Shown here: positions 36,582 through 46,267 of the stretch, in pieces
Position numbering within the stretch: the stretch's first letter is position 1
How the letters are laid out: the number at the start of each line of letters is the position of its first letter
Source of the DNA: Stieleria bergensis
GTDB lineage: Bacteria > Planctomycetota > Planctomycetia > Pirellulales > Pirellulaceae
Assembly (NCBI GenBank): GCA_007745635.1
Contig: CP036272.1
Coordinates: 1,530,792-1,594,791 of the forward strand
Length of the DNA stretch: 64,000 bases
Direction of reading: 5' to 3'
Position numbers and translations under genes: made by a program
Notes under the pieces: model-generated
Told to the model about the DNA's origin: nothing
Seen by the model: only the letters and a program-made list of their open reading frames with translations
The model's database searches: none

Positions 36582-39500
36582 TCACTTCCACAGGCTGATT
36601 TCTTTGCCGTCGTTTAGATTCCAGCGGCGGACTTCGCCCTTGGCTCCCGCAGACAGCACCTCTGTGGCGTCTGCGGAAACATCCAGCGTGAAGAGCGTGT
36701 CGCCGGGGGCGGAGAGCGTTTTTTGGTTCTGTCCGTTATTTGCTTCGACCACTCGCACTTGTCCTCCGGTGGCCGAGGCCGCCAAACGCGAGGTTGCGCT
36801 CAGGTAGCGCAGCGCGGTCACTTCACCAGGGAACCCACCGATCGAGCGTTCTTGCTGGCGGGTGTTAAAGTTCCAGATCCGCACCGTGCCGTCGGCTCCT
36901 CCACTGGCGAGTTGCTGTCCGTCCCAGCGCCAGTCCACTGCCATGGCATGATGGGTGTGCCCGTCCAGAGCACCGATCACTTGGTCGGTGGCGATGTCGA
37001 TCAAGCGGATGCTTTTGTCTGCTGCGGCACTTGCCAGCAAGGTTCCATCGGGCGAGTATCGTACCGATAACACAGTATCGCTATGCAGTTGGTCGAGCTG
37101 TTTTTGCAGTTTGCCGGTCTCGCAATCAACCACCAGCACTTGTCCGTTACGACTGGGAACACCACTGCCTGCGGCCAGCACACTTCCGTCAGGATGAAAG
37201 TCCAGGGAGGTGACCGAATCGCTGATCGGTGAAGCATTGTCTTGGCCGATCGTGGATTCCAAAATCCAGTCTTGCTGCAGCGAAACCCAGCGTGGCTTGC
37301 GGTGCGATGAAGTGACTGCAACAAGTTGCGGGTTCACCGATGTCAGTGTCCCCGATCCGCTCTCGGTCGTGTCAGCGACTTGGATTCTTGCCGAACTGTG
37401 ACCGGTGCTCGGATCAAAGGTGACAAGGGTGCTATCTTGGAACAAGGCAATGATGGACTGGTCGTTTTCCGTGATCGTCAGCGAAACAACGGCGCGCGAG
37501 TTCATCGCGGTCTGGTGTTCGGTTTGCTGAGTCTGAAACCCCGTCAGAGTTGCCTGGCATTGCTTGATCGATTGCTCGTGTTGGGGGACTGCTGCCGCGG
37601 CCGAATCACGGGTGATTGTGGCAGTGGCCAGGGCCTGTTTGCGATCGATCAAGGTTTGCTGTTTTTGTTTCAGCTCATCGGCCAACTTCTGATTGTTCTT
37701 TTCCAGATTGGGGCGTTCTTTCGTTTTTGCATCAATGGTTTTTTGATGTGTCTGTTGCAGCTTTTGTTGCTCGGTCTGAGCTCTTACGGTGTCGCTCAAA
37801 CGCGTCTGCAAGTTCTTGAGTTGTTTTTCGGCGTCGGCATGAGACGCCATCGCTGCGGTGACGAGGGCCTTCGCTTTGTCGATCGCGGCTAAGTTCTCCG
37901 TGTTGGGTTGCTCTTCTGGCGCGTCTTTGTCTTGGGCGGGGCCGGGAGCCTGCTTGTTCAACGCGTCAAGCTGTTGTTTTGCTTGCTGGACGGTTTTGGA
38001 AAGTGACTGAACCTGCTCGGTTTGCGTTTTGATAGCCGCATTGAGCTTCTGCAGTTGTTCGTTCAGCGATTGATTCAGTTTTTGGCATTCGGCAAGGTCT
38101 GCTTTGGTGGCGGCCAATTGCTGATCCAAGGCCGTCAATTTCTGGGCCTCCTCGCTGGCGGCTTTGCTTTTTTCGTCGCGTTCCTTGACTGCGGTGTCGT
38201 GAGCCTCTTGGACTTTTTGAAGCGTTTCGGCTTCTTTGGTGGCCGCCTTTTTCAAGCCTTCCGTTTGCTTGTTTAAACGCTCCAGGCGAGTCTGTTCGAA
38301 CTTGACTCGTTGCTGATACGCACTGAGTTGTAATTGGCTTTGGGGATCGCCCGCAAACTGCTGGGCTACCGCGCCATCAGACGCATTGATCCACTGCACA
38401 CTGCCCTGCTCTGTTGCACAAGCGAACTGAGTTCCCGCTTGATTGGCAACGATTGCAGTGACTGTCGCTGGAAGCTGGGTTTGGCGGATTTGTTTGCTGC
38501 CCGCCAAGTCAATCCAGGTGATCGTTTTACCGCTGCCAACGATCAACTGGTTGCCCGCAAGAATCGCCAACGATGTCGCCTGCGAAATCTTGTTGACGGC
38601 ATCGATGGCGTGGGGCTGTCCCTGTTTCCAGGTCTGCACGCTGCCATCATTGCAGCGCGCGACCAGCCATTCCGCATCGGCGGATTGCGTGCACTGGGCG
38701 ATGGGTTTGTCAGCTGTTCGTTGCCAGTTGGCATTCGCGTCATTTAACGCGTGCACGGTGACCGATCCTTCGGCGTGGACGGCAATGATCTGATGAGGCG
38801 AATCCCAACAGAGCAGCGAGGCTGGCTTGTCGCCGGCCAGTTGGTGCAGTTGATTTCCACTGGCAATTTCGGTGACTAGGAGGTTTCCCGCAGCGTCGCT
38901 CTGCACCATCGATTTTCTGTCTGGCGAAACGGCCAATCGCCCGTTGGCATCCTTGAGAGCGTCTGGGACGGTGGGCTTTTGATGGCCGCGTTTCCAAAGC
39001 CGAATGGAGCGATAGCCGCCAGTGGCGATTCGATCTCCCAGCGGCGAGATCGCGATCGCTTGGATCATGTCGTGGTCAGCGATACCGGCTTGCTGGAGCT
39101 GCGGGTCGGTTAGTTCTTGAACAGGCTGGCCGCTGGCGATGTCAACGATTGTGACGCGATTGGCCCGCGCAACAACTGCCAGCTGCCCGTCAGGGCTTAA
39201 CGCTGACGCATAACTATTGCGAATCGATTCTGGGATCGGGTGCCATTGCCAGCCTCTGTCGGCCCCTTCCAGATCCGACGGGGCGCCCTGGCTGATCCAG
39301 CGTTTGACCAATTCAATTTGCTCAGGCGTGAACGGTTTGGCATCGACGGCATTGTCCGGTGGTGGCATGCGTTCGTCTTCGTCTGCCAAGATGCGTTCAA
39401 TCAAGAGGCTGCCGTCTGCGTCGCCCGCGACCAGTGACGGGCCGTTGTCACCGCCGGCCAACAGGTCCTTGACGGTTTCTGCCGACAAACCTCCTTCCGA

Positions 39501-39674
39501 TTCGCCTTCGCGGTGGCAGGCAATGCAGTTTCGCTTGAGCAGTGGCAAGATCTCCTTGGCAAACGAAACGTCTGAGGAAGCCGTTTGGGCCACTGAGGCG
39601 GGTGTGTAAACACAGACGCCCAGAACCAGCATTAGCAGGTGGCGAACAAAAGGAAAACGAGCGAAGTAAAGCAT
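36582..39674 (-). CDS. Secreted PSCyt1-like cytochrome c / coiled-coil / WD40 fusion
   Basis: Starting at the ATG at 39674 (a TTG further upstream is less likely) the protein has about 1030 aa. A signal peptide (ends ASVAQ) precedes a cytochrome-c-like domain with one haem motif CIACH (residues 50-54) and the distal MPPPDN, as in planctomycete PSCyt1. Next come WD40-like blades, an interruption by about 280 residues of Lys/Gln/Glu coiled coil (from LERLNKQTEGLKKAATKEAE to KQCQATLTGFQ), then further WD40 repeats (LDFHPDGSVLAAGSG, VRYSPDGTLLASAAADKSIR, VDWRWDGQQLASGGADGTVR). The coiled coil splits the WD40 propeller set. It is the last gene of the left PSD1 cluster, 76 bp after the 726-aa gene. 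Likely a periplasmic electron-transfer or scaffold protein. Confidence 0.88.
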   Translation of the reverse strand: MLYFARFPFVRHLLMLVLGVCVYTPASVAQTASSDVSFAKEILPLLKRNCIACHREGESEGGLSAETVKDLLAGGDNGPSLVAGDADGSLLIERILADEDERMPPPDNAVDAKPFTPEQIELVKRWISQGAPSDLEGADRGWQWHPIPESIRNSYASALSPDGQLAVVARANRVTIVDIASGQPVQELTDPQLQQAGIADHDMIQAIAISPLGDRIATGGYRSIRLWKRGHQKPTVPDALKDANGRLAVSPDRKSMVQSDAAGNLLVTEIASGNQLHQLAGDKPASLLCWDSPHQIIAVHAEGSVTVHALNDANANWQRTADKPIAQCTQSADAEWLVARCNDGSVQTWKQGQPHAIDAVNKISQATSLAILAGNQLIVGSGKTITWIDLAGSKQIRQTQLPATVTAIVANQAGTQFACATEQGSVQWINASDGAVAQQFAGDPQSQLQLSAYQQRVKFEQTRLERLNKQTEGLKKAATKEAETLQKVQEAHDTAVKERDEKSKAASEEAQKLTALDQQLAATKADLAECQKLNQSLNEQLQKLNAAIKTQTEQVQSLSKTVQQAKQQLDALNKQAPGPAQDKDAPEEQPNTENLAAIDKAKALVTAAMASHADAEKQLKNLQTRLSDTVRAQTEQQKLQQTHQKTIDAKTKERPNLEKNNQKLADELKQKQQTLIDRKQALATATITRDSAAAAVPQHEQSIKQCQATLTGFQTQQTEHQTAMNSRAVVSLTITENDQSIIALFQDSTLVTFDPSTGHSSARIQVADTTESGSGTLTSVNPQLVAVTSSHRKPRWVSLQQDWILESTIGQDNASPISDSVTSLDFHPDGSVLAAGSGVPSRNGQVLVVDCETGKLQKQLDQLHSDTVLSVRYSPDGTLLASAAADKSIRLIDIATDQVIGALDGHTHHAMAVDWRWDGQQLASGGADGTVRIWNFNTRQQERSIGGFPGEVTALRYLSATSRLAASATGGQVRVVEANNGQNQKTLSAPGDTLFTLDVSADATEVLSAGAKGEVRRWNLNDGKEISLWK

Positions 39675-39807
39675 GAATGTTGCCAGCAGTGCAAAACGTC
39701 TTGCGCGATCGGGCGGAATCTGGTCAGCCAATCAATCGAGACGTCGTTGGGGGAGGCTTGCTAGGTCAGGGGAACGGTCCGAATCAGCTGAGGCTTAGGA
39801 CGACGGC

Positions 39808-41988
39808 CTATGGAGTGATCTCTAGTGTGATCGCAGGGCCAGCCAAGTACACGGTGTAATCTTTGGGCTGAGTTTGTTTCTGCAAGTCCTCGACTCGTTT
39901 GGTGGTCGCGGCGATTTGCTTGTCAAGTTCGGCGTGCTGATCCTTGGTCTCTTCCTTGGCACGCAAGGCTTTGAGATGTTCGAGGTACTGGACCTCAGCG
40001 GTATGAACTTCAGGATGAACGCCTAGCTTGACTTTGGTCTCGCCTTGTCCCCAAAACGAATAGGTGCCAGGGACAGCTTTGCCGCCGACTTCGATCTTCC
40101 ATTCAATTTCGGTTTTGTCGCCGGGGATGGTCAGGTCACCCGCCTTGGTGTCTGCGGGCAAATTACGAGCTCGTAAGACGATATTATTCTTGCCGCCTTC
40201 TGCGCGTTTGATTTGCAGTTTTACATTCACCGGTTTGCCTTTTTGGATCTGCAGTTTCTCTTGGCCCGGCGCTAAAGTGACTTGAACCGGCATGGTGTCC
40301 AGAGGTTGTGTCTGGACGATCAGTTGGTCGGTCAGCCGAGTTGTGGGACTGGTGCGACTGCCACCGCTAGGCCACTGAACCACCGCTGGCTTGGCCGCCA
40401 CCAGCGGAGAGGTTGAATCGCCGTTGATGCTCTGGCCGACAATGTTCAGCGGGATCGTTGCGGCGTCGATGTCTTCTTTGGCCGTGATGATCAGATCGGC
40501 TTGGTTCTGATTGCTGGCAATCCAGGTCTCTGTGCAAGTCAGTGAATCAGGCAGGTTATCCACGGTGATTTTGATCGGTTCGTTCTTGCCAGTCCGCAAG
40601 GCAAAGACTCGGACCACGCATGATTCATGCTTTCGCAGGCAGCAACCATGTGGACGCGAAGTCTTGGCATCCTTGTGCGGATAGGTGTGATAGGCCAGCA
40701 GTTGAAAGCGGTCCGATGCCGGAGCAGCGAAGAATCCGTAGTCTTGGACCGAGCTCAGTGACTGCCCGTTGTCAAGATCGATCAGCGTGATTCGATAGGT
40801 GGCCTCTGCGGGGGCCGTGAATCGGTGAATGGGATCGCGAGTCTGCAAGCGGATCACACTGTCTGTCACGTTTTGTCCGTTCTCAACCGTCGCGATTCGT
40901 TTCCATGTCTGCCCATCGCCTTCGCCTTGCGGTTGTTCGATCAGCATTCTCACATTGGTCGGTTGGTTGATGCGGTCGGACAGAACATGCATGTCAATGG
41001 CCTGCCCCTGTGAGAGCTTTAGCAAGTACTGATCGCGATCTCGGCTGTGATCAAAGCGAGCTCGAATTGCCGCTGGAATCGTCAGCGTGGTTGCGTCGGA
41101 GATCTCTGCGGTCAGTTCTGACGGCAGGTCAACACGACTGATCGCAGACGGCGGAAACGCTTGGACGTGATCAGTCCACTCGAGCGGTTGGGTGGTGTCT
41201 TCGACCAGCAAACCGTAATGATAGGTGGGGCCTCCTCGGTACAACGCGTCGTATAAGCAAACGGTGACAGGTTCGCTAGCGATGGCGGAAAAATCCACAG
41301 TCAGGTCGCTGCGATCATTGCCGAATTTTCGCAACAAAGTGTTGCCCTGTTGGCTAACGACTTCAATGACGGGGATCAATTCCGAATCAATGCTGCTGCA
41401 GAAGACTGCTAGGCGATACGTTTTTCCCGCTTCTGCTTGCAATCGATAGCGTTCACGTTTGGCCGCCGCCGTTTGCCGGCAGTGTACCGTGTCGATTGCC
41501 AGTGACGGTGGATTATTGATGTCGTGCGGTGGGGTTGTCAGCGCGTGGACCTGTGGCGCCACAATGACGGCGCGCGGATTGGATAACCCAAAACGCCCGC
41601 CGGCACGGACTTCATAGCGACCCGGTTTGACTTCGGGAGCAACCTTGACTTTGAATTGTCCCCAACTGGGTTGAGCTGCATTGTCAAAGGCCCTGGCAGC
41701 GCCTTGCTTTAGCTGGGCAACGATCCCAGGATCGGAAAACAGCAAACGATCGGCCAAGCTATTGTGGGTGCCCTGAGTGATTGAGAAATCAGACTCCGAG
41801 CCCGCCGCTAGGAAACACTGCGAAACGCCGCGCAGTTCAAAGGCTGGCAACTGAGCGGTGGCACGCTGGCAAGCGAGGCACGCAAACAGCGCGAGCACCG
41901 TTAGCTGAATCAAGCGGGTTGGCAAATCGCATCGCAAGGGCGCGCGGCGTTTGACGCTCCCGTCAGCAAGGGAGTCATGGCAGGTCAT
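39808..41988 (-). CDS. Secreted pre-peptidase-like beta-domain protein, 726 aa
   Basis: An extended signal region (residues 1-46, hydrophobic LIQLTVLALFACLAC) precedes several beta-sandwich stretches. SRDRDQYLLKLSQGQAIDM and YRITLIDLDNGQSL are typical of bacterial pre-peptidase C-terminal domains, which follow secreted enzymes or make up surface proteins in planctomycetes. The last part is Lys/Glu-rich with helical character (EHLKALRAKEETKDQHAEL). No catalytic motif was seen. It sits between the PSD1 gene (30 bp upstream) and the cytochrome/WD40 gene (76 bp downstream) on one strand. Function unknown; probably a structural partner of these neighbours. Confidence 0.8.
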   Translation of the reverse strand: MTCHDSLADGSVKRRAPLRCDLPTRLIQLTVLALFACLACQRATAQLPAFELRGVSQCFLAAGSESDFSITQGTHNSLADRLLFSDPGIVAQLKQGAARAFDNAAQPSWGQFKVKVAPEVKPGRYEVRAGGRFGLSNPRAVIVAPQVHALTTPPHDINNPPSLAIDTVHCRQTAAAKRERYRLQAEAGKTYRLAVFCSSIDSELIPVIEVVSQQGNTLLRKFGNDRSDLTVDFSAIASEPVTVCLYDALYRGGPTYHYGLLVEDTTQPLEWTDHVQAFPPSAISRVDLPSELTAEISDATTLTIPAAIRARFDHSRDRDQYLLKLSQGQAIDMHVLSDRINQPTNVRMLIEQPQGEGDGQTWKRIATVENGQNVTDSVIRLQTRDPIHRFTAPAEATYRITLIDLDNGQSLSSVQDYGFFAAPASDRFQLLAYHTYPHKDAKTSRPHGCCLRKHESCVVRVFALRTGKNEPIKITVDNLPDSLTCTETWIASNQNQADLIITAKEDIDAATIPLNIVGQSINGDSTSPLVAAKPAVVQWPSGGSRTSPTTRLTDQLIVQTQPLDTMPVQVTLAPGQEKLQIQKGKPVNVKLQIKRAEGGKNNIVLRARNLPADTKAGDLTIPGDKTEIEWKIEVGGKAVPGTYSFWGQGETKVKLGVHPEVHTAEVQYLEHLKALRAKEETKDQHAELDKQIAATTKRVEDLQKQTQPKDYTVYLAGPAITLEITP

Positions 41989-42018
41989 GGTCAGGCAAAG
42001 TGTGGTGGGGCAAATCGA

Positions 42019-44472
42019 TCAGTGATTGAATAAGAACTCTTTGGAATTGACCAGAGCCCAAATCAAATCCTGCCAGGGTTCAGGTGATGCTTGTTGATCA
42101 CCAAGGTACTTGAGCGCGGTTTCAAGTTCACGCTCGGTTGGTTTGCGACTGAGCGCTGTCAGGTACAGTTCGTTCAGTTTGGCATCCGCCCCACGCGATG
42201 TATCCTTTGCCAAACGAACCGCACGCCCATTGGCGGTGGCCAGTTTCTGTTGAATCTGCTCGGAATTCAGTAGGTGCAGGCTCTGCGCCAAGTTGGCTTC
42301 ACCGGAACGCTCGCACTCGCATGCGGTTTTGGAATCTGGCTGTCCAAACACGGTCAGGAAATACGAGTTGAATCCTGTGTCGGGAAGTTGCACCGCTTTG
42401 GTGCCAGCCGGCATGCCGGCGAACCCCGTGGTTGAACCGGTGACGGTGTCGATGGAGTCGAGCAGCGTTTCAGCCAACATCCGTTTCGGATAATAGCGTG
42501 AATAGCTGCGTTGATCGATCACATTGATGTCAGTTGCTTGCGAGGATGTATTGTAGGTCCGTGACAGGCAAATCAGGCGAATCAGCGATTGTAAATCATA
42601 TCCGCTCTCGATCAGGTGCTTGGCCAAGGCATCAAGCAATTCTGGATTGCTGGGGGGATTGGTGACGCGCATGTCGTCTTCGGGCTCGACCAGGCCGCGT
42701 CCCATAAAGTGCTTCCAATAGCGGTTTGCCAACGACTTGGCGAAGAACGGATTGTCCGCCGCAGTCATCCAGCGACTGAGTTCTTCGCGTGGATCATCGA
42801 TCTGATCAATCACTTTGGCTTCGCTATCCAGCCCGATCGGCGCTACCGATTGCCCGTTGCCTGGGTTCCTTGCCGATGGCGAGGCAATGCGATTGATGAA
42901 CGTTGTCTGTCCATCGAAGTTGTCTGTGGCAACGGTTGAGAAGAACGCTTGCAAGCCAGCGTAGTCTTGCTGGCTCCACTTTTCATAGGGGTGATGGTGA
43001 CAACGGGCGCATTGAATGCGTTGGCCCAGAAACAGTTGGCTGATGTCTTCGACCCGTTCGTTCTGGTCTTTGACCTGCGAAAACCAAGCGACCGCTGGGT
43101 TACTGTAAAGGGTTCCGCGAGCGGTCAGTAGTTCGCTCACCAACTGATCGTAGGGCTTATTGGTCCGAAAAGATTCTTTCAGCCAGTGATGAAACAACAT
43201 GTTCTGTGCTTGAAGTGCGCCAGGTGTGCGGCGGTTTCGCAGGATCACGCCCCACTTGCGAGCAAAGAAGCTGGCGTAGTCGTCGCTGGCCAGCAGTTGA
43301 TCGATTGCGCGTTCACGTTTGTCAGCGGCGCTGTCGGCAGTGAAGGCCTGCGTTTCTTCAACGGTCGGCATTCGGCCGGTCAAATCTAGGGTGATGCGCC
43401 GCAAAAAGGTGGCGTCGTCACAGAGCGGTGATGGCGGGATACCTAACGATGCCAGTTTGTGATGGACTTGCTGATCGACGGCGTTGACGGGCCAGTCTTT
43501 GCCAAAGTCGGTCGCTGCCATCTGAGTTTCAGCAGCCAGTGGAATCTCGGCACGGAACACCGTGACATGTCCTTGATAGCGAGCCATCACGGCGACATCG
43601 CCGACTGCGTCGGCGCAGGCGACTTGGCCCGTTGCGGTGACTTCCGCCATGGCGCTGTCGTTGGATTCGTAGACCGCCGCGCGGGTGACGTCTTCTTGAG
43701 TGCCATCGTTGTAGGTCGCGATCACGGCCAGTTGTTGCTGAGTGCTGGGCAACATCCGGCGCACAGAGGGGTAGACACGAATCGAGGTCACCTGGGGAAT
43801 CTCGCCACTGTCATTTGGCATGCCCTGGGCAATCCAACGCCGCAGCACTCGGTATTCGTATGAATCGCGATCGGTCCGTGCACCGCCGCCGTGCGGGAGG
43901 TCGCCGACGGTTTTCTGTAGCAGCAAACTGCGCTGAGGCGCGGCAATCGAAACGCGACGTCCACGAGACTCTGAAACCAGGCGTCGATGGTCGCTGGCTG
44001 GATCAAAGCCAAGCAGCGAAAGTCGAAAGCCATTCTGACCAGCGATCTTGCCATGGCAACCACCGCCGTTGCAGCCAAGCTTGGTGAAAATCGGTGTGAC
44101 TTGACCATGGAAACTGACGGGCTTGCTCTGGTCCATTCCACTGACGGTTAACGTTGCCTGAGCCGACAAGCCCTCTGGGCTGGTGGCTGTAACGGTGACA
44201 GAGCCATTGGCAAGCGGGGTGACCAACCCGTCGGAGTCAATTGCAATGATTGCCTCCGGCGCGGCAACATAGGTCACCGCAGTCGACTGGTCCGTTTGCA
44301 AACCGCGGTCGTTGGTTTGCGTCACAATCAGTTGCAAGCGAGCATCGCTGCCTTCCAGTTGTGTGGCCGCTTTGCCGTCGATGTTGTCGATGGACAATTC
44401 ATCAGCGCTGGCAACCGCTGAAACCAATAGCAGCACCACTGCTAGGTTGATGTGCAAGAATGATCGGAACAT
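42019..44472 (-). CDS. Big2 + PSCyt2/DUF1549 + PSD1/DUF1553 protein
   Basis: The 817-aa protein has a signal peptide (residues 1-23), a first Ig-like domain of the Big2 type (VTPLANGSVTVTATSPEG), then a cysteine-histidine motif CNGGGCH (134-140) of the cytochrome-related region and a second CARCHHHP (CxxCH) site. DUF1549 follows (LDLTGRMPTVEETQAF) and then DUF1553 with LANRYWKHFMGRGLVEPEDD and SNPELLDALAKHLIESGYD. These planctomycete-specific proteins are exported, occur in many paralogues and are nearly always followed or preceded by a DUF1501 gene, as here (3 bp after it). Their function is not known; haem binding is suggested by CxxCH. Confidence 0.93.
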   Translation of the reverse strand: MFRSFLHINLAVVLLLVSAVASADELSIDNIDGKAATQLEGSDARLQLIVTQTNDRGLQTDQSTAVTYVAAPEAIIAIDSDGLVTPLANGSVTVTATSPEGLSAQATLTVSGMDQSKPVSFHGQVTPIFTKLGCNGGGCHGKIAGQNGFRLSLLGFDPASDHRRLVSESRGRRVSIAAPQRSLLLQKTVGDLPHGGGARTDRDSYEYRVLRRWIAQGMPNDSGEIPQVTSIRVYPSVRRMLPSTQQQLAVIATYNDGTQEDVTRAAVYESNDSAMAEVTATGQVACADAVGDVAVMARYQGHVTVFRAEIPLAAETQMAATDFGKDWPVNAVDQQVHHKLASLGIPPSPLCDDATFLRRITLDLTGRMPTVEETQAFTADSAADKRERAIDQLLASDDYASFFARKWGVILRNRRTPGALQAQNMLFHHWLKESFRTNKPYDQLVSELLTARGTLYSNPAVAWFSQVKDQNERVEDISQLFLGQRIQCARCHHHPYEKWSQQDYAGLQAFFSTVATDNFDGQTTFINRIASPSARNPGNGQSVAPIGLDSEAKVIDQIDDPREELSRWMTAADNPFFAKSLANRYWKHFMGRGLVEPEDDMRVTNPPSNPELLDALAKHLIESGYDLQSLIRLICLSRTYNTSSQATDINVIDQRSYSRYYPKRMLAETLLDSIDTVTGSTTGFAGMPAGTKAVQLPDTGFNSYFLTVFGQPDSKTACECERSGEANLAQSLHLLNSEQIQQKLATANGRAVRLAKDTSRGADAKLNELYLTALSRKPTERELETALKYLGDQQASPEPWQDLIWALVNSKEFLFNH

Positions 44473-44475
44473 GAC

Positions 44476-45876
44476 CTAGCCTACGAGTTCGGCGATGGGC
44501 GACTTTTCGACCAGGAACTGAGGTCGGCCAGTAGGATCATTCATCGTGACCGTTTGGGTATCGATGCCCAAGCAATGATAAAGCGTGGCAACGATTTCTT
44601 GCATGTCGACGGGGCGTTCGACAGGTTCTTCACCCATTCGATTGGTTGCACCGATCGCTTGTCCGCCCTTCATGCCGCCGCCGGCCAGCCAGGCACAGCT
44701 GACTTTGTTCCAGTGGTCACGGCCTGCTTTGGCGTTGATTTTCGGCGTCCGTCCAAACTCGCCCCAGACGGCGATCGCAACGTCGTCCAGCATGCCACGC
44801 TCATCCAGGTCATTGACCAAGGCACTCAAGCATTGATCAAGCTTGCTGCCGTGATCACGGACCAAGTCAAAGTTTTGCCCATGGCTATCCCAGCGTCCGA
44901 AGCTGAGGCTGACCGTTCGAACACCGGCTTCGATCAGGCGACGTGCCATCAAGAGTTGGTCATTGCAAGTCGGGGCACCATCGAACTGGTACTTGTAGGG
45001 TTTGCCATCGCCGTAGCGAGCGACGACTTTAGGGTCTTCTTTGCTTAGATCCAACGCATCGACTAGCTTGCTGCTGGTCAATACATCCAACGCGCGTTGG
45101 CCAAAAGCGTCCATCCCTTCCATCGCGCCAGTGATATCAATGTCGCGTCGCATGGTGTCAAGTTCACGCAGCAACTGACGCCGATCCGAAAGACGCTCCA
45201 TCGTGATGCCTTTCAGCGTCATGTTCTTCATGCCCGGTCCATCAGGCTTGAACGGTGTGTAGGCAGAGCCAAGAAATCCAGCTTGACCTGAATCAGACCA
45301 GGGGACGTGCCGAGTCTTGGCAGCCAAGCCGACAAATGGCGGCACGGCGGGGTCAACCGGGCCATAGATCTTGGCGGCGGCGGCTCCAATCGATGGACGG
45401 CCGCCAATACTCTTGAGCGAATTGGGATCCCAGCCCGTCATGCACTGAATGCCATCGTGCCCACCACGGCAACCCACCACACTGCGAATCACCGCCGCTT
45501 TGTCCATCAGTGATGCAAGCTTGGGAAAGACTTCGCAAATCTCGATCCCAGGCACATTCGTTTTGATCGGTTGGAACTCACCACGGATTTCGCTAGGCGC
45601 TTCCGTTTTAATGTCCCACATGTCTTGGTGAGGTGGACCACCGGCTAAGAAAATATTGATAACCGACTTGTGTCGCCGAGGTTTACTGGGGTCACTAGGT
45701 TTACTGGGGTCACTAGGCTTACTGGAGTTGGGATTCGCTGCGGCCGCTTCAGCGCGAAACAAGTCCGCTAACGACAGTCCGCCGACACCAAATGACAAGC
45801 CGCCAATCTTTAAAAAGCTGCGGCGTGATTTTCCATCACAGTAGCGACCCAAAGATGGTCCCTTGATCGTCAACAT
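44476..45876 (-). CDS. DUF1501 protein with twin-arginine signal
   Basis: From ATG 45876 the protein has 466 aa. A Tat signal (KSRRSFLKIGGLSFGVGG) sends it folded to the periplasm. DUF1501 has an alkaline-phosphatase/sulfatase-like fold; typical stretches are FLAGGPPHQDMWDIK, RSVVGCRGGHDGIQCMTGW, SLSFGRWDSHGQNFD and WGEFGRTPKINAKAGRDHWN. The strongly conserved Asp-x-x-His and His residues suggest a metal site, but no activity is established for the family. A short repeat, SKPSDP x2 plus SKP, follows the signal. It is the first gene of the left cluster, 3 bp before the PSD1 gene, and divergent from the right cluster. Confidence 0.93.
   Translation of the reverse strand: MLTIKGPSLGRYCDGKSRRSFLKIGGLSFGVGGLSLADLFRAEAAAANPNSSKPSDPSKPSDPSKPRRHKSVINIFLAGGPPHQDMWDIKTEAPSEIRGEFQPIKTNVPGIEICEVFPKLASLMDKAAVIRSVVGCRGGHDGIQCMTGWDPNSLKSIGGRPSIGAAAAKIYGPVDPAVPPFVGLAAKTRHVPWSDSGQAGFLGSAYTPFKPDGPGMKNMTLKGITMERLSDRRQLLRELDTMRRDIDITGAMEGMDAFGQRALDVLTSSKLVDALDLSKEDPKVVARYGDGKPYKYQFDGAPTCNDQLLMARRLIEAGVRTVSLSFGRWDSHGQNFDLVRDHGSKLDQCLSALVNDLDERGMLDDVAIAVWGEFGRTPKINAKAGRDHWNKVSCAWLAGGGMKGGQAIGATNRMGEEPVERPVDMQEIVATLYHCLGIDTQTVTMNDPTGRPQFLVEKSPIAELVG
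45680..45726. repeat. 18-bp in-frame tandem repeat in the DUF1501 gene
   Basis: About two and a half copies of GGTTTACTGGGGTCACTA occur on the plus strand, coding for Ser-Lys-Pro-Ser-Asp-Pro on the minus strand in the linker behind the Tat signal. Confidence 0.85.
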
Positions 45877-46267
45877 GATCAAGCCCGGGGTTTGGAGGGA
45901 GATGAAGGAGTGAGGGGGGAGCCGGCTAACGGCAGGTAGGAGGCGCCAGTATACCCCTTTAGCAACCCGCTATGCAAGCTAATTCGGTGCTCGCTCCATC
46001 TCGGGGTCCTGTTTTCGAATGGCAGTGATTGAGACGCTTTCCGTGATGCGGCTGGCCGCAGTTAAGGTGTGCTGGCTGGGCGTTCTGGTTGGGGGACGGT
46101 TGAGCTTTTTTAATGACACAGCTCGCATCTTGGGTTTTGAAAAACCAAGTCAGACGATGTGTTGAGATGCCGTTATAATGGGCTTGCCCTTCCACGTGGC
46201 CTTGCCCTTCCAAGTAGCCCTGCCCACCTTTTGCTTGCCTACCTTCTTTCCAGGCGATTGATCTCTC
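45877..46267. other. Divergent intergenic region between the two PSD1 clusters
   Basis: This 391-bp region must contain the promoters of both clusters. An exact TATAAT stands at 46174-46179, 89 bp before the right cluster, but no matching TTGACA is at the right distance. At 46183-46218 an 18-bp unit (CTTGCCCTTCCACGTGGC and CTTGCCCTTCCAAGTAGC) is repeated with three mismatches. No RNA gene is visible. Confidence 0.45.
46174..46179 (+). promoter_or_regulatory. Candidate -10 box of the right PSD1 cluster
   Basis: A perfect TATAAT lies upstream of the plus-strand cluster and immediately before the 18-bp repeats. The -35 region 16-18 bases upstream (around 46151) does not match the consensus, so this is tentative. 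Confidence 0.3.
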
